Part shown: positions 33,834 through 41,037 of the stretch, one piece after another
Layout of the letters: every line of letters starts with the position of its first letter
Position numbering within the stretch: position 1 is the stretch's first letter
From: Marininema mesophilum
GTDB taxonomy: Bacteria > Bacillota > Bacilli > Thermoactinomycetales > DSM-45169
Assembly: GCF_900106775.1 (NCBI RefSeq)
Contig: NZ_FNNQ01000003.1
Location: 186,001-250,000, forward strand
Direction of reading: 5' to 3'
Length of the DNA stretch: 64,000 nucleotides
Program-made: the position numbers and the translations under genes
The notes under the pieces: generated by a model
Told to the model about the DNA's origin: nothing
What the model saw: only the letters and a program-made list of their open reading frames with translations
The model's database searches: none

Positions 33834-34784
33834 ATGCATTCCAAAGGATTCATGCTCTTTTCAGGAACGTCTAACAGGAGCTTGGCGGAGAAAATCGCTA
33901 AAGAATTGAGGATGCACCTTGGGAAGGTGCACATCAGTCGCTTCCAAAGTGGAGAGATTTATATCCACTATGAAGAGAGTGTGCGAAATGCGGATGTATA
34001 CCTTGTTCAGTCCCTCTTCCAGCCGGTCAATGACCACCTGATGGAAACGCTCTTCATGGTCGATGCGGCTCGAAGAGCTTCGGCACGCAGTGTAACGGTG
34101 GTGTTACCTTACTTTTGCTATGCGCGTCAAGAAAAAAAGGACGCACCCCGGGAACCGATTTCAGCTAAGGTGGTAGCGGACCTTCTTCATACGGTCGGGG
34201 TAGATCGTGTAATTACCCTGGATCTACATGCACCAGCTATCCAAGGATTTTTCCATATTCCTGTGGATCATCTGACTGCTCTGGATCAGATTACTGAATA
34301 TCTAGCAAATAAAGAAATAGTGAACCCGGTGGTTGTCTCCCCAGATGCAGGTCGTGTCAAAATGGCAGAGAAGCTGGCATCATACTTAGATACTCCCTTT
34401 GCTATCATGATGAAGCGTCGCCCTGTTCACAACGAAGCAAGCGTAACCCATATTATTGGGGAAGTGGCTGGACGTACCCCTATTATTATTGAAGACATCA
34501 TCGATACAGGTGGGACGATTGTTAGTGTGATCGAAGGTTTATTGGAAAAAGGGGCAAAAGAGGCGTATGTTTGTGCCACCCATGCTGTTTTGTCTGGGGA
34601 CGGACTGCAGAAGCTAAACCACCCTGGAATCCGAGAAGTGTTATTCACGGATTCGATTCCTCTTCAACCAGGGTCCACCAGTGATCGAATCCATGTCATC
34701 TCCGTTGCTTCGTTGTTATCAAAAGCGATTCAATTGATTCAAGAGGGTGGATCGATTAGTACGTTGTTTCGCGCAGGAATGTGA
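33834..34784 (+). CDS. prs: Ribose-phosphate pyrophosphokinase (PRPP synthetase) paralogue
   Basis: Makes PRPP from ribose 5-phosphate and ATP. 316 residues from the ATG at 33834 behind TAAGGGGGATC; the longer upstream frame is unsupported. Key features: RFQSGEIYIHYEES, the ATP-site YARQEKKDAPREP, HAPAIQGFF, VSPDAGRVKMAEKLA, flexible-loop KRRP, and the PRPP loop IIEDIIDTGGTI. Several positions usually invariant in the housekeeping enzyme differ (for example RQEKKDAP in place of RQDRKARS), suggesting a second copy. It follows the histidine operon, whose first enzyme consumes PRPP, so a feeding role is a sensible inference. Confidence 0.88.
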   Translation: MHSKGFMLFSGTSNRSLAEKIAKELRMHLGKVHISRFQSGEIYIHYEESVRNADVYLVQSLFQPVNDHLMETLFMVDAARRASARSVTVVLPYFCYARQEKKDAPREPISAKVVADLLHTVGVDRVITLDLHAPAIQGFFHIPVDHLTALDQITEYLANKEIVNPVVVSPDAGRVKMAEKLASYLDTPFAIMMKRRPVHNEASVTHIIGEVAGRTPIIIEDIIDTGGTIVSVIEGLLEKGAKEAYVCATHAVLSGDGLQKLNHPGIREVLFTDSIPLQPGSTSDRIHVISVASLLSKAIQLIQEGGSISTLFRAGM

Positions 34785-34841
34785 CTGCTAAAGGCGGGTA
34801 TCGCCTCGAACCATGAGAGAATAGGTAATCTTCTTGAAGTG

Positions 34842-34850
34842 TGATATACT
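34842..34850 (+). promoter_or_regulatory. Extended -10 promoter of the TPR gene
   Basis: TGA-TATACT (TGN-extended -10) 53 nt before the start, followed by a T-run; no clear -35. Confidence 0.4.
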
Positions 34851-34902
34851 TTTTTCGATATTGAGAAGAGTAGCTTCAATACCCTGATGGGTGGGGAATA
34901 CG

Positions 34903-36642
34903 ATGAAAAAACCTCAATGGGGTGCCAAGAATTTGAAGAGAGAGCATAACGTAGTCCGATTACGACTAGACGCCGGCTTCTTTTTTGAGCGGGCAGTACG
35001 CTCCTTGGACCGGCATCGTTACGATAAAGCATTAAAATATTTTCGTCTCGCTGTAGAAAAGGAACCGGATAATCCAGTCAATCTTTGCAACCTTGCCGGA
35101 ATCCTTTCTGAAATGGGTCATTTTGAAGAATCGAATGAAGTGTTGCAACGCGTTTTAGAGCAAGTGGATCCCGATCTTAGTGAATGTTGGTTTTATATGG
35201 CGAATAATGCAGCCAATATGGACGATTTTGATACAGCAGAGGATCATCTGATCCGTTATTTAGAAGAGGAGCCAGGGGGAGAATTTGCTCAAGAGGCGGT
35301 AGAGATGCTGGATATGCTCGCCTATGAATTGGGAAGACCTCCTAGAAAGCCAGAACACAAGCCAAAGAAAGAATGGCTACGGCGTCATGAAGAGGCTCGT
35401 ATTCAATTGGAATCTGGCCGCTTTTTACAGGCGACGGATACACTGGAAAAATTAGTTGCGGAGTATCCTGACTTCTCTGCGGCGCGAAATAACTTAGCTC
35501 TTGCCTATTACTATACAGGTGAGCTGGATAAAGCGAAAAAAGTGATTGGTGAAGTCCTTGAAGAAGATCCATCCAATCTTCATGCACTCTGTAACCTTGC
35601 GGTGTTAGCTCAGCATAACGGGGAGCGTGAAGATCGAGATAAACTGGTGACGACACTAAAAAAGTGGCTTCCTTACCATATGGAACATACGTATAAGTTA
35701 GGAACGACGATGGGGATTCTGGGGGAACATGATATCGCTTATCAATTGTTTCGTAGGATTCTCAAGCTGGAAAAAGATCCACAAGCAAGTCTGTGTCACT
35801 ATGTAGCGGCGGCTGCATTTAATACGAAACGATTTTTGGAAGCTCGGAAGTATTGGCGAATGGCGAAAGATCTAGACCCTTCCTCAAAAGTTCCTGCCTT
35901 TTTTCTCAATCAAATGGATAGTTGGAAGGGGGCGCCCCCTCCTCATCTCCCAACGGTGAGCTATCATTATCAACTTCCCTTTGAGGAGCAATTTTCGCAA
36001 CTGGGCCAACAGGTAGAAAAAATCCCTGAACAGATTAAACAAAATCCGCTGATTCGCTCCTCCTTTTTCTGGGCACTCAACCACGGAGATTTTGATACCA
36101 AGGTACAGGTAATCCAAGTGTTGGAGTGGATCGCGGATCGCGAAACTGAGGAAGTCCTTAAAAACTTCTTGATGCGTAAGGAAGAAGAGGATGAATTAAA
36201 GCGGATGACCTTGTATGTTCTAAAGCGAATAGGAGCAGAGGTTCCCTTTCGAGCCATTTTAGAGGGACGTGAAGTGATGATTCATCCGAGTGAACTGTCA
36301 CAAGAGATGCCCTCTTGGTTGGAGAATTGGGAACGTGTACTCGAGTGTTGTCTTGCAGGGATGAGTGGTCAATACGAGAGTGCTCATATGAACGATGCTC
36401 AGGTTATCTGGGCAGATTTCCTCCGGCAGAATCATCCTAGTCTCCCGGAAATACGAAAAGTGGAGGGCTGGGCAGCGGCTTTGGAGTATGTGGTTGCGAA
36501 GTTACACGGGCTTTCTCTTACTCAGAAAAGCGTTGCTCGCAAACATGAAGTTTCCTCCTCCACCGTAGGACGCCACGTTCGTTTGATAGAACAGGCGTGT
36601 AACGTAAAAGGAAACTCTCAATTCTCATGGCGCTCACCGTAG
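34903..36642 (+). CDS. TPR-repeat protein with C-terminal helix-turn-helix (YvcD-like)
   Basis: 579 residues, cytoplasmic. Tetratricopeptide repeats cover ~25-130 and ~165-330 (for example YDKALKYFRLAVEKEPDNPVNL and AAFNTKRFLEARKYWRMAKDLDP). A less regular, possibly HEAT-like stretch follows (ETEEVLKNFLMRKEEEDELKR). A short helix-turn-helix sits near the very end (TQKSVARKHEVSSSTVGRH). In B. subtilis the TPR gene yvcD lies between the his operon and cwlO, matching this position. The HTH suggests DNA or partner recognition; no target is known. ATG 34903 after GGTGGGG. Confidence 0.8.
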   Translation: MKKPQWGAKNLKREHNVVRLRLDAGFFFERAVRSLDRHRYDKALKYFRLAVEKEPDNPVNLCNLAGILSEMGHFEESNEVLQRVLEQVDPDLSECWFYMANNAANMDDFDTAEDHLIRYLEEEPGGEFAQEAVEMLDMLAYELGRPPRKPEHKPKKEWLRRHEEARIQLESGRFLQATDTLEKLVAEYPDFSAARNNLALAYYYTGELDKAKKVIGEVLEEDPSNLHALCNLAVLAQHNGEREDRDKLVTTLKKWLPYHMEHTYKLGTTMGILGEHDIAYQLFRRILKLEKDPQASLCHYVAAAAFNTKRFLEARKYWRMAKDLDPSSKVPAFFLNQMDSWKGAPPPHLPTVSYHYQLPFEEQFSQLGQQVEKIPEQIKQNPLIRSSFFWALNHGDFDTKVQVIQVLEWIADRETEEVLKNFLMRKEEEDELKRMTLYVLKRIGAEVPFRAILEGREVMIHPSELSQEMPSWLENWERVLECCLAGMSGQYESAHMNDAQVIWADFLRQNHPSLPEIRKVEGWAAALEYVVAKLHGLSLTQKSVARKHEVSSSTVGRHVRLIEQACNVKGNSQFSWRSP

Positions 36643-36661
36643 TGCCGAGGAGGAAGAGACG

Positions 36662-36991
36662 ATGGAGAGACTGGATCAATCGACCTTCAAACCCTTTATC
36701 TCAGAAGGTGTTAAGCTGGTAGAATTTAGTGCTAGTTGGTGTTTTGATTGTAAGCGTATCGCGTTCTCTATGCCGGAATGGGAAGATCGTTATGGCTCCC
36801 ATTTTCACTTCGGTGAATTGGATGTGGATGAGTCCCGTAAGATTGCTGAGGAATTTCATGTGAAAGGAGTTCCTACCTTTATCTTATTTCGTGATGGTGT
36901 GGAGGAATTTCGTTTGGCAAGTAAGGAAGCGAAGAAGGATGAGAATGTGATTCGCTTTTTTGATGAGGTGTCTGCAGCTCCCCTCCCTTGA
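36662..36991 (+). CDS. Thioredoxin-like protein
   Basis: 109 residues with the thioredoxin fold and a redox motif WCFDC near 26-30 instead of the canonical WCGPC, then a cis-proline in VKGVPTFILFRDG. No signal peptide, so it acts in the cytosol. The unusual FD dipeptide should shift redox potential and partner choice. It sits 19 nt after the TPR gene and is co-transcribed with it. B. subtilis has trxB in this neighbourhood; here a thioredoxin-like protein is present and the reductase is absent. Confidence 0.9.
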   Translation: MERLDQSTFKPFISEGVKLVEFSASWCFDCKRIAFSMPEWEDRYGSHFHFGELDVDESRKIAEEFHVKGVPTFILFRDGVEEFRLASKEAKKDENVIRFFDEVSAAPLP

Positions 36992-37002
36992 GGGGATTTT
37001 TC
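36980..37002 (+). terminator. Terminator overlapping the end of the thioredoxin-like gene
   Basis: CCCCTC and GAGGGG arms flank the stop codon, followed by TTTTT. Confidence 0.7.
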
Positions 37003-37108
37003 ATGGGAGCAGTCACGTTTTGCTAGACTGGTTTATGGGGATATCCATTATGGGCAGGGAACCCTTCACATTCACCATTCATTATGAATGCAAAGGATTG
37101 GATCCATC

Positions 37109-37573
37109 ATGAACAATCAGAAAGTATCCTTGTTTGATGAAGAGATTTCATCGCTGGTCATTCCAGCAAATCAGGTAATTGTCGTTGAACCCGATTGGAC
37201 GTTGGAAAGGGCCCTGATCGTCTTGACGCGAAAAGGGTATGCTTCGGTACCTGTTATCGATAGTGAAGGAAAGGTCGAAGGGGTTGTAAGCAAAACTCAT
37301 ATCCTGGATTATATGCTGACTAGAAATGATTTTCAATTTGCGAAACTATCCCATTCTCAGGTGAAAGATGTCATGAATCAAAACCATTCGGGGATTCTCG
37401 CTAACTCCATATTCTCCTTTGCCTTTGATGTCTTGATCGACCGCCCTTATATCCCAGTCATCGATCTTGAGAATCGCTTTGAAGGTATTCTGACAAGGAA
37501 AGTCTTGATGGAGAAAGTGACAGAGGACTTTCAACAAAAATTTATCGAACATGAACGCCAGAAGAATAGTTGA
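37109..37573 (+). CDS. cbpB: CBS-pair protein, CbpB (YkuL)-like c-di-AMP receptor candidate
   Basis: 155 residues consisting of two CBS motifs (~20-75 and ~90-145; GYASVPVIDSEGKVEGVVSKTHI and YIPVIDLENRFEGILTRKVL). Order and spacing resemble B. subtilis CbpB/YkuL (DarB), which binds c-di-AMP and, when free of it, stimulates the (p)ppGpp synthetase Rel and pyruvate carboxylase. I take the ATG at 37109; an ATG at 37088 in frame precedes the AAAGGA site. Its position directly before a c-di-AMP riboswitch and kdp genes supports the c-di-AMP link, but ligand binding is not visible from sequence alone. Confidence 0.82.
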   Translation: MNNQKVSLFDEEISSLVIPANQVIVVEPDWTLERALIVLTRKGYASVPVIDSEGKVEGVVSKTHILDYMLTRNDFQFAKLSHSQVKDVMNQNHSGILANSIFSFAFDVLIDRPYIPVIDLENRFEGILTRKVLMEKVTEDFQQKFIEHERQKNS

Positions 37574-37598
37574 CGATCTTGCGCTAGAGATGTATGAT
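37570..37598 (+). promoter_or_regulatory. Sigma-A promoter after cbpB
   Basis: TTGACG at 37570-37575 and TATGAT at 37593-37598 with exactly 17 nt between. The -35 overlaps the cbpB stop. The same hexamers and spacing recur at 38136-38164. Confidence 0.85.
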
Positions 37599-37604
37599 TA
37601 CCGC

Positions 37605-37697
37605 AATTACTAAGCAGGTAGAAGTTCCGTACCGGGAAGAGACGGACCTTAAGACCAGCTAACCCGTGTGATAAACACTGGATGAGCTGGTCTTTGT
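37605..37697 (+). ncRNA. Short leader RNA ending in an intrinsic terminator
   Basis: A transcript from the promoter at 37570 would run about 45 nt (containing TCCGT/ACGGA arms), then meet AAGACCAGCT/AGCTGGTCTT (37651-37694, inner GTGT/ACAC) and TTTG. That is an attenuator or a small RNA before the gene at 37728. I do not recognise an established riboswitch class. Confidence 0.5.
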
Positions 37698-37727
37698 TGT
37701 ATTCGTTGAAGAAAGGCAGGAATACTC

Positions 37728-38084
37728 GTGCTCGTTATTCAGAGAGAGTTGGGGAGCAATCTATTGGAGTATAGTGCTTGGGAAAAGGCAGACTCTATTA
37801 GCCATATGAAAGTGAAGAGAATCGGCCATTTTCTCTATGGATTAATTGGAACTAGAAGAATGAGTCCAAACTCTCCGGATGAAGATGAACCTGTATGGGG
37901 AGAGGAATGGGAGAACGAATGGTTAACTGATCAGTATCAACTAGCCTATCAGTTGATCCAAGGAAAATATCCCCATCTACTAGATAAAATAATGGTGTAC
38001 AGGCATGGTGGTATCATTGTGGAAACACGGATAAATCATCAAGCCGATGAAGCGGATCATGTGATCCGCTCCCTGAAGAAGTAA
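37728..38084 (+). CDS. Uncharacterised 118-residue protein
   Basis: GTG start behind GAAAGGCAGG. Soluble and acidic, without signal peptide or membrane span. Features: an N-terminal strand (MLVIQRELGSNLLEY), a basic aromatic stretch (MKVKRIGHFLYGLIG), a Glu/Trp-rich segment (VWGEEWENEWL), and a C-terminal strand-helix (YRHGGIIVETRINHQADEADH). I do not recognise a family. It sits between two regulatory leaders and probably responds to the attenuator in front of it. Confidence 0.7.
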   Translation: MLVIQRELGSNLLEYSAWEKADSISHMKVKRIGHFLYGLIGTRRMSPNSPDEDEPVWGEEWENEWLTDQYQLAYQLIQGKYPHLLDKIMVYRHGGIIVETRINHQADEADHVIRSLKK

Positions 38085-38135
38085 TCCCCTATCTACCTTT
38101 ATTTAAAGGTAAATGTCAGGAACGTAAAAAAAGTA

Positions 38136-38164
38136 TTGACGGGATTAATTATCGGGAGTATGAT
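38136..38164 (+). promoter_or_regulatory. Sigma-A promoter of the c-di-AMP riboswitch transcript
   Basis: TTGACG (38136-38141), 17 nt, TATGAT (38159-38164); the aptamer begins about 30 nt downstream. Confidence 0.88.
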
Positions 38165-38194
38165 ATCTCCATCGACTGAAAGACAATTATATGT

Positions 38195-38345
38195 TGCACC
38201 ATTCAATCGCTGAATCCAACGGGTCCCGTTGGAGCGGGGGAACCATTTAAGTGGGGTGAATCCTGGATGATAGTCCAGGTAGGGTGAACTCTTCACAACC
38301 ATCCGAATCCGTCAGCTAACCTCGTAAGCGTTATGAAGAGGAGTG
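38195..38345 (+). ncRNA. c-di-AMP riboswitch (ydaO-yuaA class)
   Basis: The conserved blocks of this class are all present in order: CGCTGAATCC, GAGCGGGGGAACCA, GGGGTGAATCC, TAGGGTGAACTCTTC, then CCGAATCCGTCAGCTAACC and TCGTAAGCG. A terminator follows at once (38367-38402). Members are OFF switches: c-di-AMP binding favours termination. In Bacilli they control K+ importers and cell-wall genes. Here the promoter is immediately upstream and a DUF2294 gene plus kdpFABC lie downstream. Confidence 0.95.
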
Positions 38346-38366
38346 GTGGTTTATTTTGCATGGCCA

Positions 38367-38402
38367 AAAGCCGTCGAAGTATAACCACTTCGGCGGTTTT
38401 TC
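38367..38402 (+). terminator. Expression-platform terminator of the riboswitch
   Basis: AAAGCCGTCGAAGT and ACTTCGGCGGTTTT arms followed by TCT. Confidence 0.9.
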
Positions 38403-38434
38403 TATTTGAAAATGAGTCAACCATGGCAGATTCG

Positions 38435-38546
38435 ACGTAAAGCGTAGGTTTTATGCTGGACGTAGAATAAGCGGTGGATAGATCAGGTTATTAATACACA
38501 AGCATCTGGATAAAACCTGGTTTGTCGACGGCTGTTTGCTTTACGT
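38435..38546. other. Long imperfect palindrome before the DUF2294 gene
   Basis: ACGTAAAGC (38435-38443) pairs with GCTTTACGT (38538-38546), AGGTTTTAT (38446-38454) with ATAAAACCT (38510-38518), and ATGCT (38453-38457) with AGCAT (38501-38505). The ~110-nt structure lies between the riboswitch terminator and the next start codon. It could be a second RNA element or a small palindromic insertion. Confidence 0.5.
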
Positions 38547-38579
38547 AAATTTAGATCACCGATTGGAAGGTGGAACATC

Positions 38580-38945
38580 ATGGCTGGGACTTTGAAAGAA
38601 CCTAGAATAAGTAAAGGTGTTCAAGAAGCCAAGGTATGTGAACTTTTTACTCGAGTCCATAAAGAGCTTGTTGGCAAAGGAACCAGACAGGTTCGATGCC
38701 GCATTAGCGAAGGTCTATTAATCGTAGAACAGGAAGGGGTCCTAACTAAAGAGGAGGAAAGCATGCTCCGTTTTGATGAAAGGGGTCATCTCATTCGCGA
38801 GATTCGTTCTAATCTGTACGAAATGGTCCGTAGCTACTTGGAGGAGGAAATGAAGGAGATCGTTGGTTATCCTCTTCAATTTATAGGATTTGATGTCCGA
38901 CCAATGACTGGTGAGATTCGCGTTACCTACTCATTGATTCATTGA
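38580..38945 (+). CDS. DUF2294-family protein
   Basis: 121 residues, soluble. The sequence fits DUF2294: an initial helix (VCELFTRVHKELVGKGTRQVRC), a strand-turn RISEGLLIVEQEGVLTKEEESML, a long helix REIRSNLYEMVRSYLEEEMKEIVG and a terminal strand. B. subtilis YbcI belongs here; the biochemical role is not established. ATG behind GGAAGGTGG. It is the first gene downstream of the c-di-AMP riboswitch, so it is likely repressed when c-di-AMP, and by extension K+, is high. Confidence 0.82.
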   Translation: MAGTLKEPRISKGVQEAKVCELFTRVHKELVGKGTRQVRCRISEGLLIVEQEGVLTKEEESMLRFDERGHLIREIRSNLYEMVRSYLEEEMKEIVGYPLQFIGFDVRPMTGEIRVTYSLIH

Positions 38946-38962
38946 CTCAACGTAACATGATA

Positions 38963-39100
38963 GAAAATAAGAGCGGTAGAACCTCCTGCAACAGCGATGC
39001 TGAGGCAGAGATTAGACCAACACTCTTTGGATGATGGAGATCAGTGAGCGTATCCATCTATGAGTTTATCCAAAGGTAGTGTTGGTATTTTTATTTTTTG
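38963..39100 (+). promoter_or_regulatory. Structured leader with terminator before the kdp genes
   Basis: Stems CTGC/GCAG enclosing CAGC/GCTG around 38980-39010 are followed by a long hairpin: ACCAACACT (39016-39024) with AGTGTTGGT (39078-39086), extended by TTTGGAT/ATCCAAA. It then runs into ATTTTTATTTTTTG. TTGACT at 38943-38948 could be a -35. The arrangement looks like an attenuator controlling kdp expression; no known class recognised. Confidence 0.55.
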
Positions 39101-39135
39101 GCACATGTGTGTTTTGCGAAAAGGGGTTGGAGCTG

Positions 39136-39237
39136 ATGATGGATGTATGGATGATACTAGTACTGATAGCCTCATTTGCTACGTTTTACGCTTTTGCGCG
39201 ATGGTGTAATGGATTAGATCAGGAGGGTGAGAAGTGA
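39136..39237 (+). CDS. 33-residue membrane peptide upstream of kdpF
   Basis: ATG codons at 39136 and 39139 follow GGTTGGAG. The peptide MMDVWMILVLIASFATFYAF has one membrane helix, then a short polar tail (ARWCNGLDQEGEK). Its stop shares one base with the kdpF start (TGATG), so translation is coupled. Size and position suggest a small accessory subunit of the Kdp complex, similar in kind to KdpF; this is inference. It is below usual gene-length cutoffs. Confidence 0.65.
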   Translation: MMDVWMILVLIASFATFYAFARWCNGLDQEGEK

Positions 39238-39314
39238 TGATCCTTGTTCTTGGTATAGCGATTGCCGTGTTTGTTTATTTGATATATGCACTGATATACC
39301 CGGAAAAATTTTGA
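39237..39314 (+). CDS. kdpF: Potassium-transporting ATPase small subunit KdpF
   Basis: 25-residue single-span peptide: MILVLGIAIAVFVYLIYALI, then YPEKF. The hydrophobic helix followed by the short tail with Tyr-Pro-Glu-Lys-Phe is typical of KdpF, which stabilises the KdpFABC complex. ATG behind AGGAGGGTG. kdpA begins 22 nt downstream. Confidence 0.88.
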   Translation: MILVLGIAIAVFVYLIYALIYPEKF

Positions 39315-39336
39315 TGGATAGTAGGAGGAGAGGAAT

Positions 39337-41022
39337 GTGGGAAGCGCACTGATTCAATATACCGTAATTATCATCTTATTGATCTTGATTGCAATTCCAC
39401 TTGGGAGATATATCGCCAGCATATTTTCCAATGAGAATCATAGGACGGATCGTTTTTTCCTTCCTATGGAAAAAGTCATCTTTCGCTTAAGTGGCATCGA
39501 TAACCGGTTAGAAATGACCTGGTGGGAATATGTAAAAGCTCTTTTGCTGGTCAATGGTATCTTGTTGGGGTTTGCGTATCTGATCTTGCGTTTTCAGGGA
39601 GGGCTACCCCTTAACCCCAATGGGATTACCAATATGGATCCCACATCGGTTTTTAATACAGCCATAAGCTTTATGACGAATACAGATCTGCAACATTATA
39701 GTGGGGAGTCAGGACTTAGCAACTTGTCGCAGATTATTGTGATTACCATGATGATGTTTACCTCCTCTGTGACAGGGTTGTCTGTTGCGATGGCGTTTAT
39801 TCGAGGAATCACTCGGAAGGGGAAGACAATCGGTAACTTTTTTCAAGATTTTGTGCGTGGGCACATTCGTTTGATGCTTCCCCTTGCGATTCTCTTAACC
39901 TTGATGCTAGTAGCAGCAGGAGTGCCCCAAACCCTGGATGCCAATACTACGGTCCAAACTCTGGAGGGAGCAAAGCAGGTCATTGCTCGAGGGCCAGTAG
40001 CGTCCCTTGAATCGATTAAACATTTAGGGACCAATGGTGGTGGATTCTTTGGAGCTAACTCAGCCCATCCCTTTGAAAACCCTACCGCATTAACCAACAT
40101 CCTTGAAATTCTTGCGATGTGGAGTATCCCTGCGGCGATGCCCATTGCTTATGGACGAATAGCGAAAAATCCTAAACAGGGATGGGTTATTTTCGGTGGT
40201 ATGATGGCAATTTTTCTGATGATGTTGTTAACCGTCCATCTCGCTGAAAGTGCAGGAAATCCGGCATTGGTTGAACGGGGATTCGATTCTTCTCAAGGAA
40301 GTATGGAAGGGAAGGAGACACGTTTTGGGATATCCATGTCTGCTATATTCACTGCCGTTACTACAGCAGCTACAACAGGGACGGTCAATAATATGCACGA
40401 TACGCTGACCCCCATTGGAGGCATGGTTCCCCTCATGTTGATGATGTTTAACACCGTTTTTGGCGGTGAGGGAGTTGGGTTTGTCAATATGATGATGTAT
40501 GCGTTACTAGGCGTATTTATCGCAGGGCTGATGGTGGGTCGGACACCGGAGTTCCTCGGCAAAAAAATCGAATCTCGTGAAATGAAATTTATTGTATTGG
40601 CTCTCTTGTCCCATCCGCTCGCGATATTGATCCCGACAGCGATTGCGTTTCTTACTCCGCTGGGGATGGGTGCCATTAGTAATGAGGGATTTCATGGGAT
40701 TACCCAGGTGCTATATGAATTCACCTCCTCCTCGGCCAATAATGGATCAGGCTTTGAAGGATTGGGAGATGCAACTCCCTTTTGGAATATCTCAACAGGG
40801 GTGGTGATGCTGATCGGACGGTATATCTCGATCATTGCCCTGTTGGCGGTAGCGGGTTCCCTGGCTAATAAACAACCCGTTCCTGAGACAATCGGTACCC
40901 TCCGGACGGATAATGCTACTTTTGGCGTCGTCCTCACAGGTACAGTGCTACTCATCGGAGCACTCACCTTTTTACCCGTGTTAGTACTAGGCCCGATTGC
41001 AGAGTTTTTGTCGATAGGATAA
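39337..41022 (+). CDS. kdpA: Potassium-transporting ATPase subunit A
   Basis: K+-selective channel-like subunit of the high-affinity Kdp pump, in the membrane. 561 residues with about ten spans and four selectivity-filter-like loops in the SKT manner: SFMTNTDLQHYSGESGLSN, TNGGGFFGANSAHPFENP, AATTGTVNNMHDTLTP and SSSANNGSGFEGL. GTG start behind GGAGGAGAGG. Sits in the order kdpF-A-B-C. Confidence 0.97.
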   Translation: MGSALIQYTVIIILLILIAIPLGRYIASIFSNENHRTDRFFLPMEKVIFRLSGIDNRLEMTWWEYVKALLLVNGILLGFAYLILRFQGGLPLNPNGITNMDPTSVFNTAISFMTNTDLQHYSGESGLSNLSQIIVITMMMFTSSVTGLSVAMAFIRGITRKGKTIGNFFQDFVRGHIRLMLPLAILLTLMLVAAGVPQTLDANTTVQTLEGAKQVIARGPVASLESIKHLGTNGGGFFGANSAHPFENPTALTNILEILAMWSIPAAMPIAYGRIAKNPKQGWVIFGGMMAIFLMMLLTVHLAESAGNPALVERGFDSSQGSMEGKETRFGISMSAIFTAVTTAATTGTVNNMHDTLTPIGGMVPLMLMMFNTVFGGEGVGFVNMMMYALLGVFIAGLMVGRTPEFLGKKIESREMKFIVLALLSHPLAILIPTAIAFLTPLGMGAISNEGFHGITQVLYEFTSSSANNGSGFEGLGDATPFWNISTGVVMLIGRYISIIALLAVAGSLANKQPVPETIGTLRTDNATFGVVLTGTVLLIGALTFLPVLVLGPIAEFLSIG

Positions 41023-41037
41023 AGGAGAGATGACATC

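Noticed and set aside
37605..37650. Assignment of the short leader to a known riboswitch such as preQ1, fluoride or guanidine
   Set aside because: Conserved blocks of those classes are not present; left as an unclassified leader.
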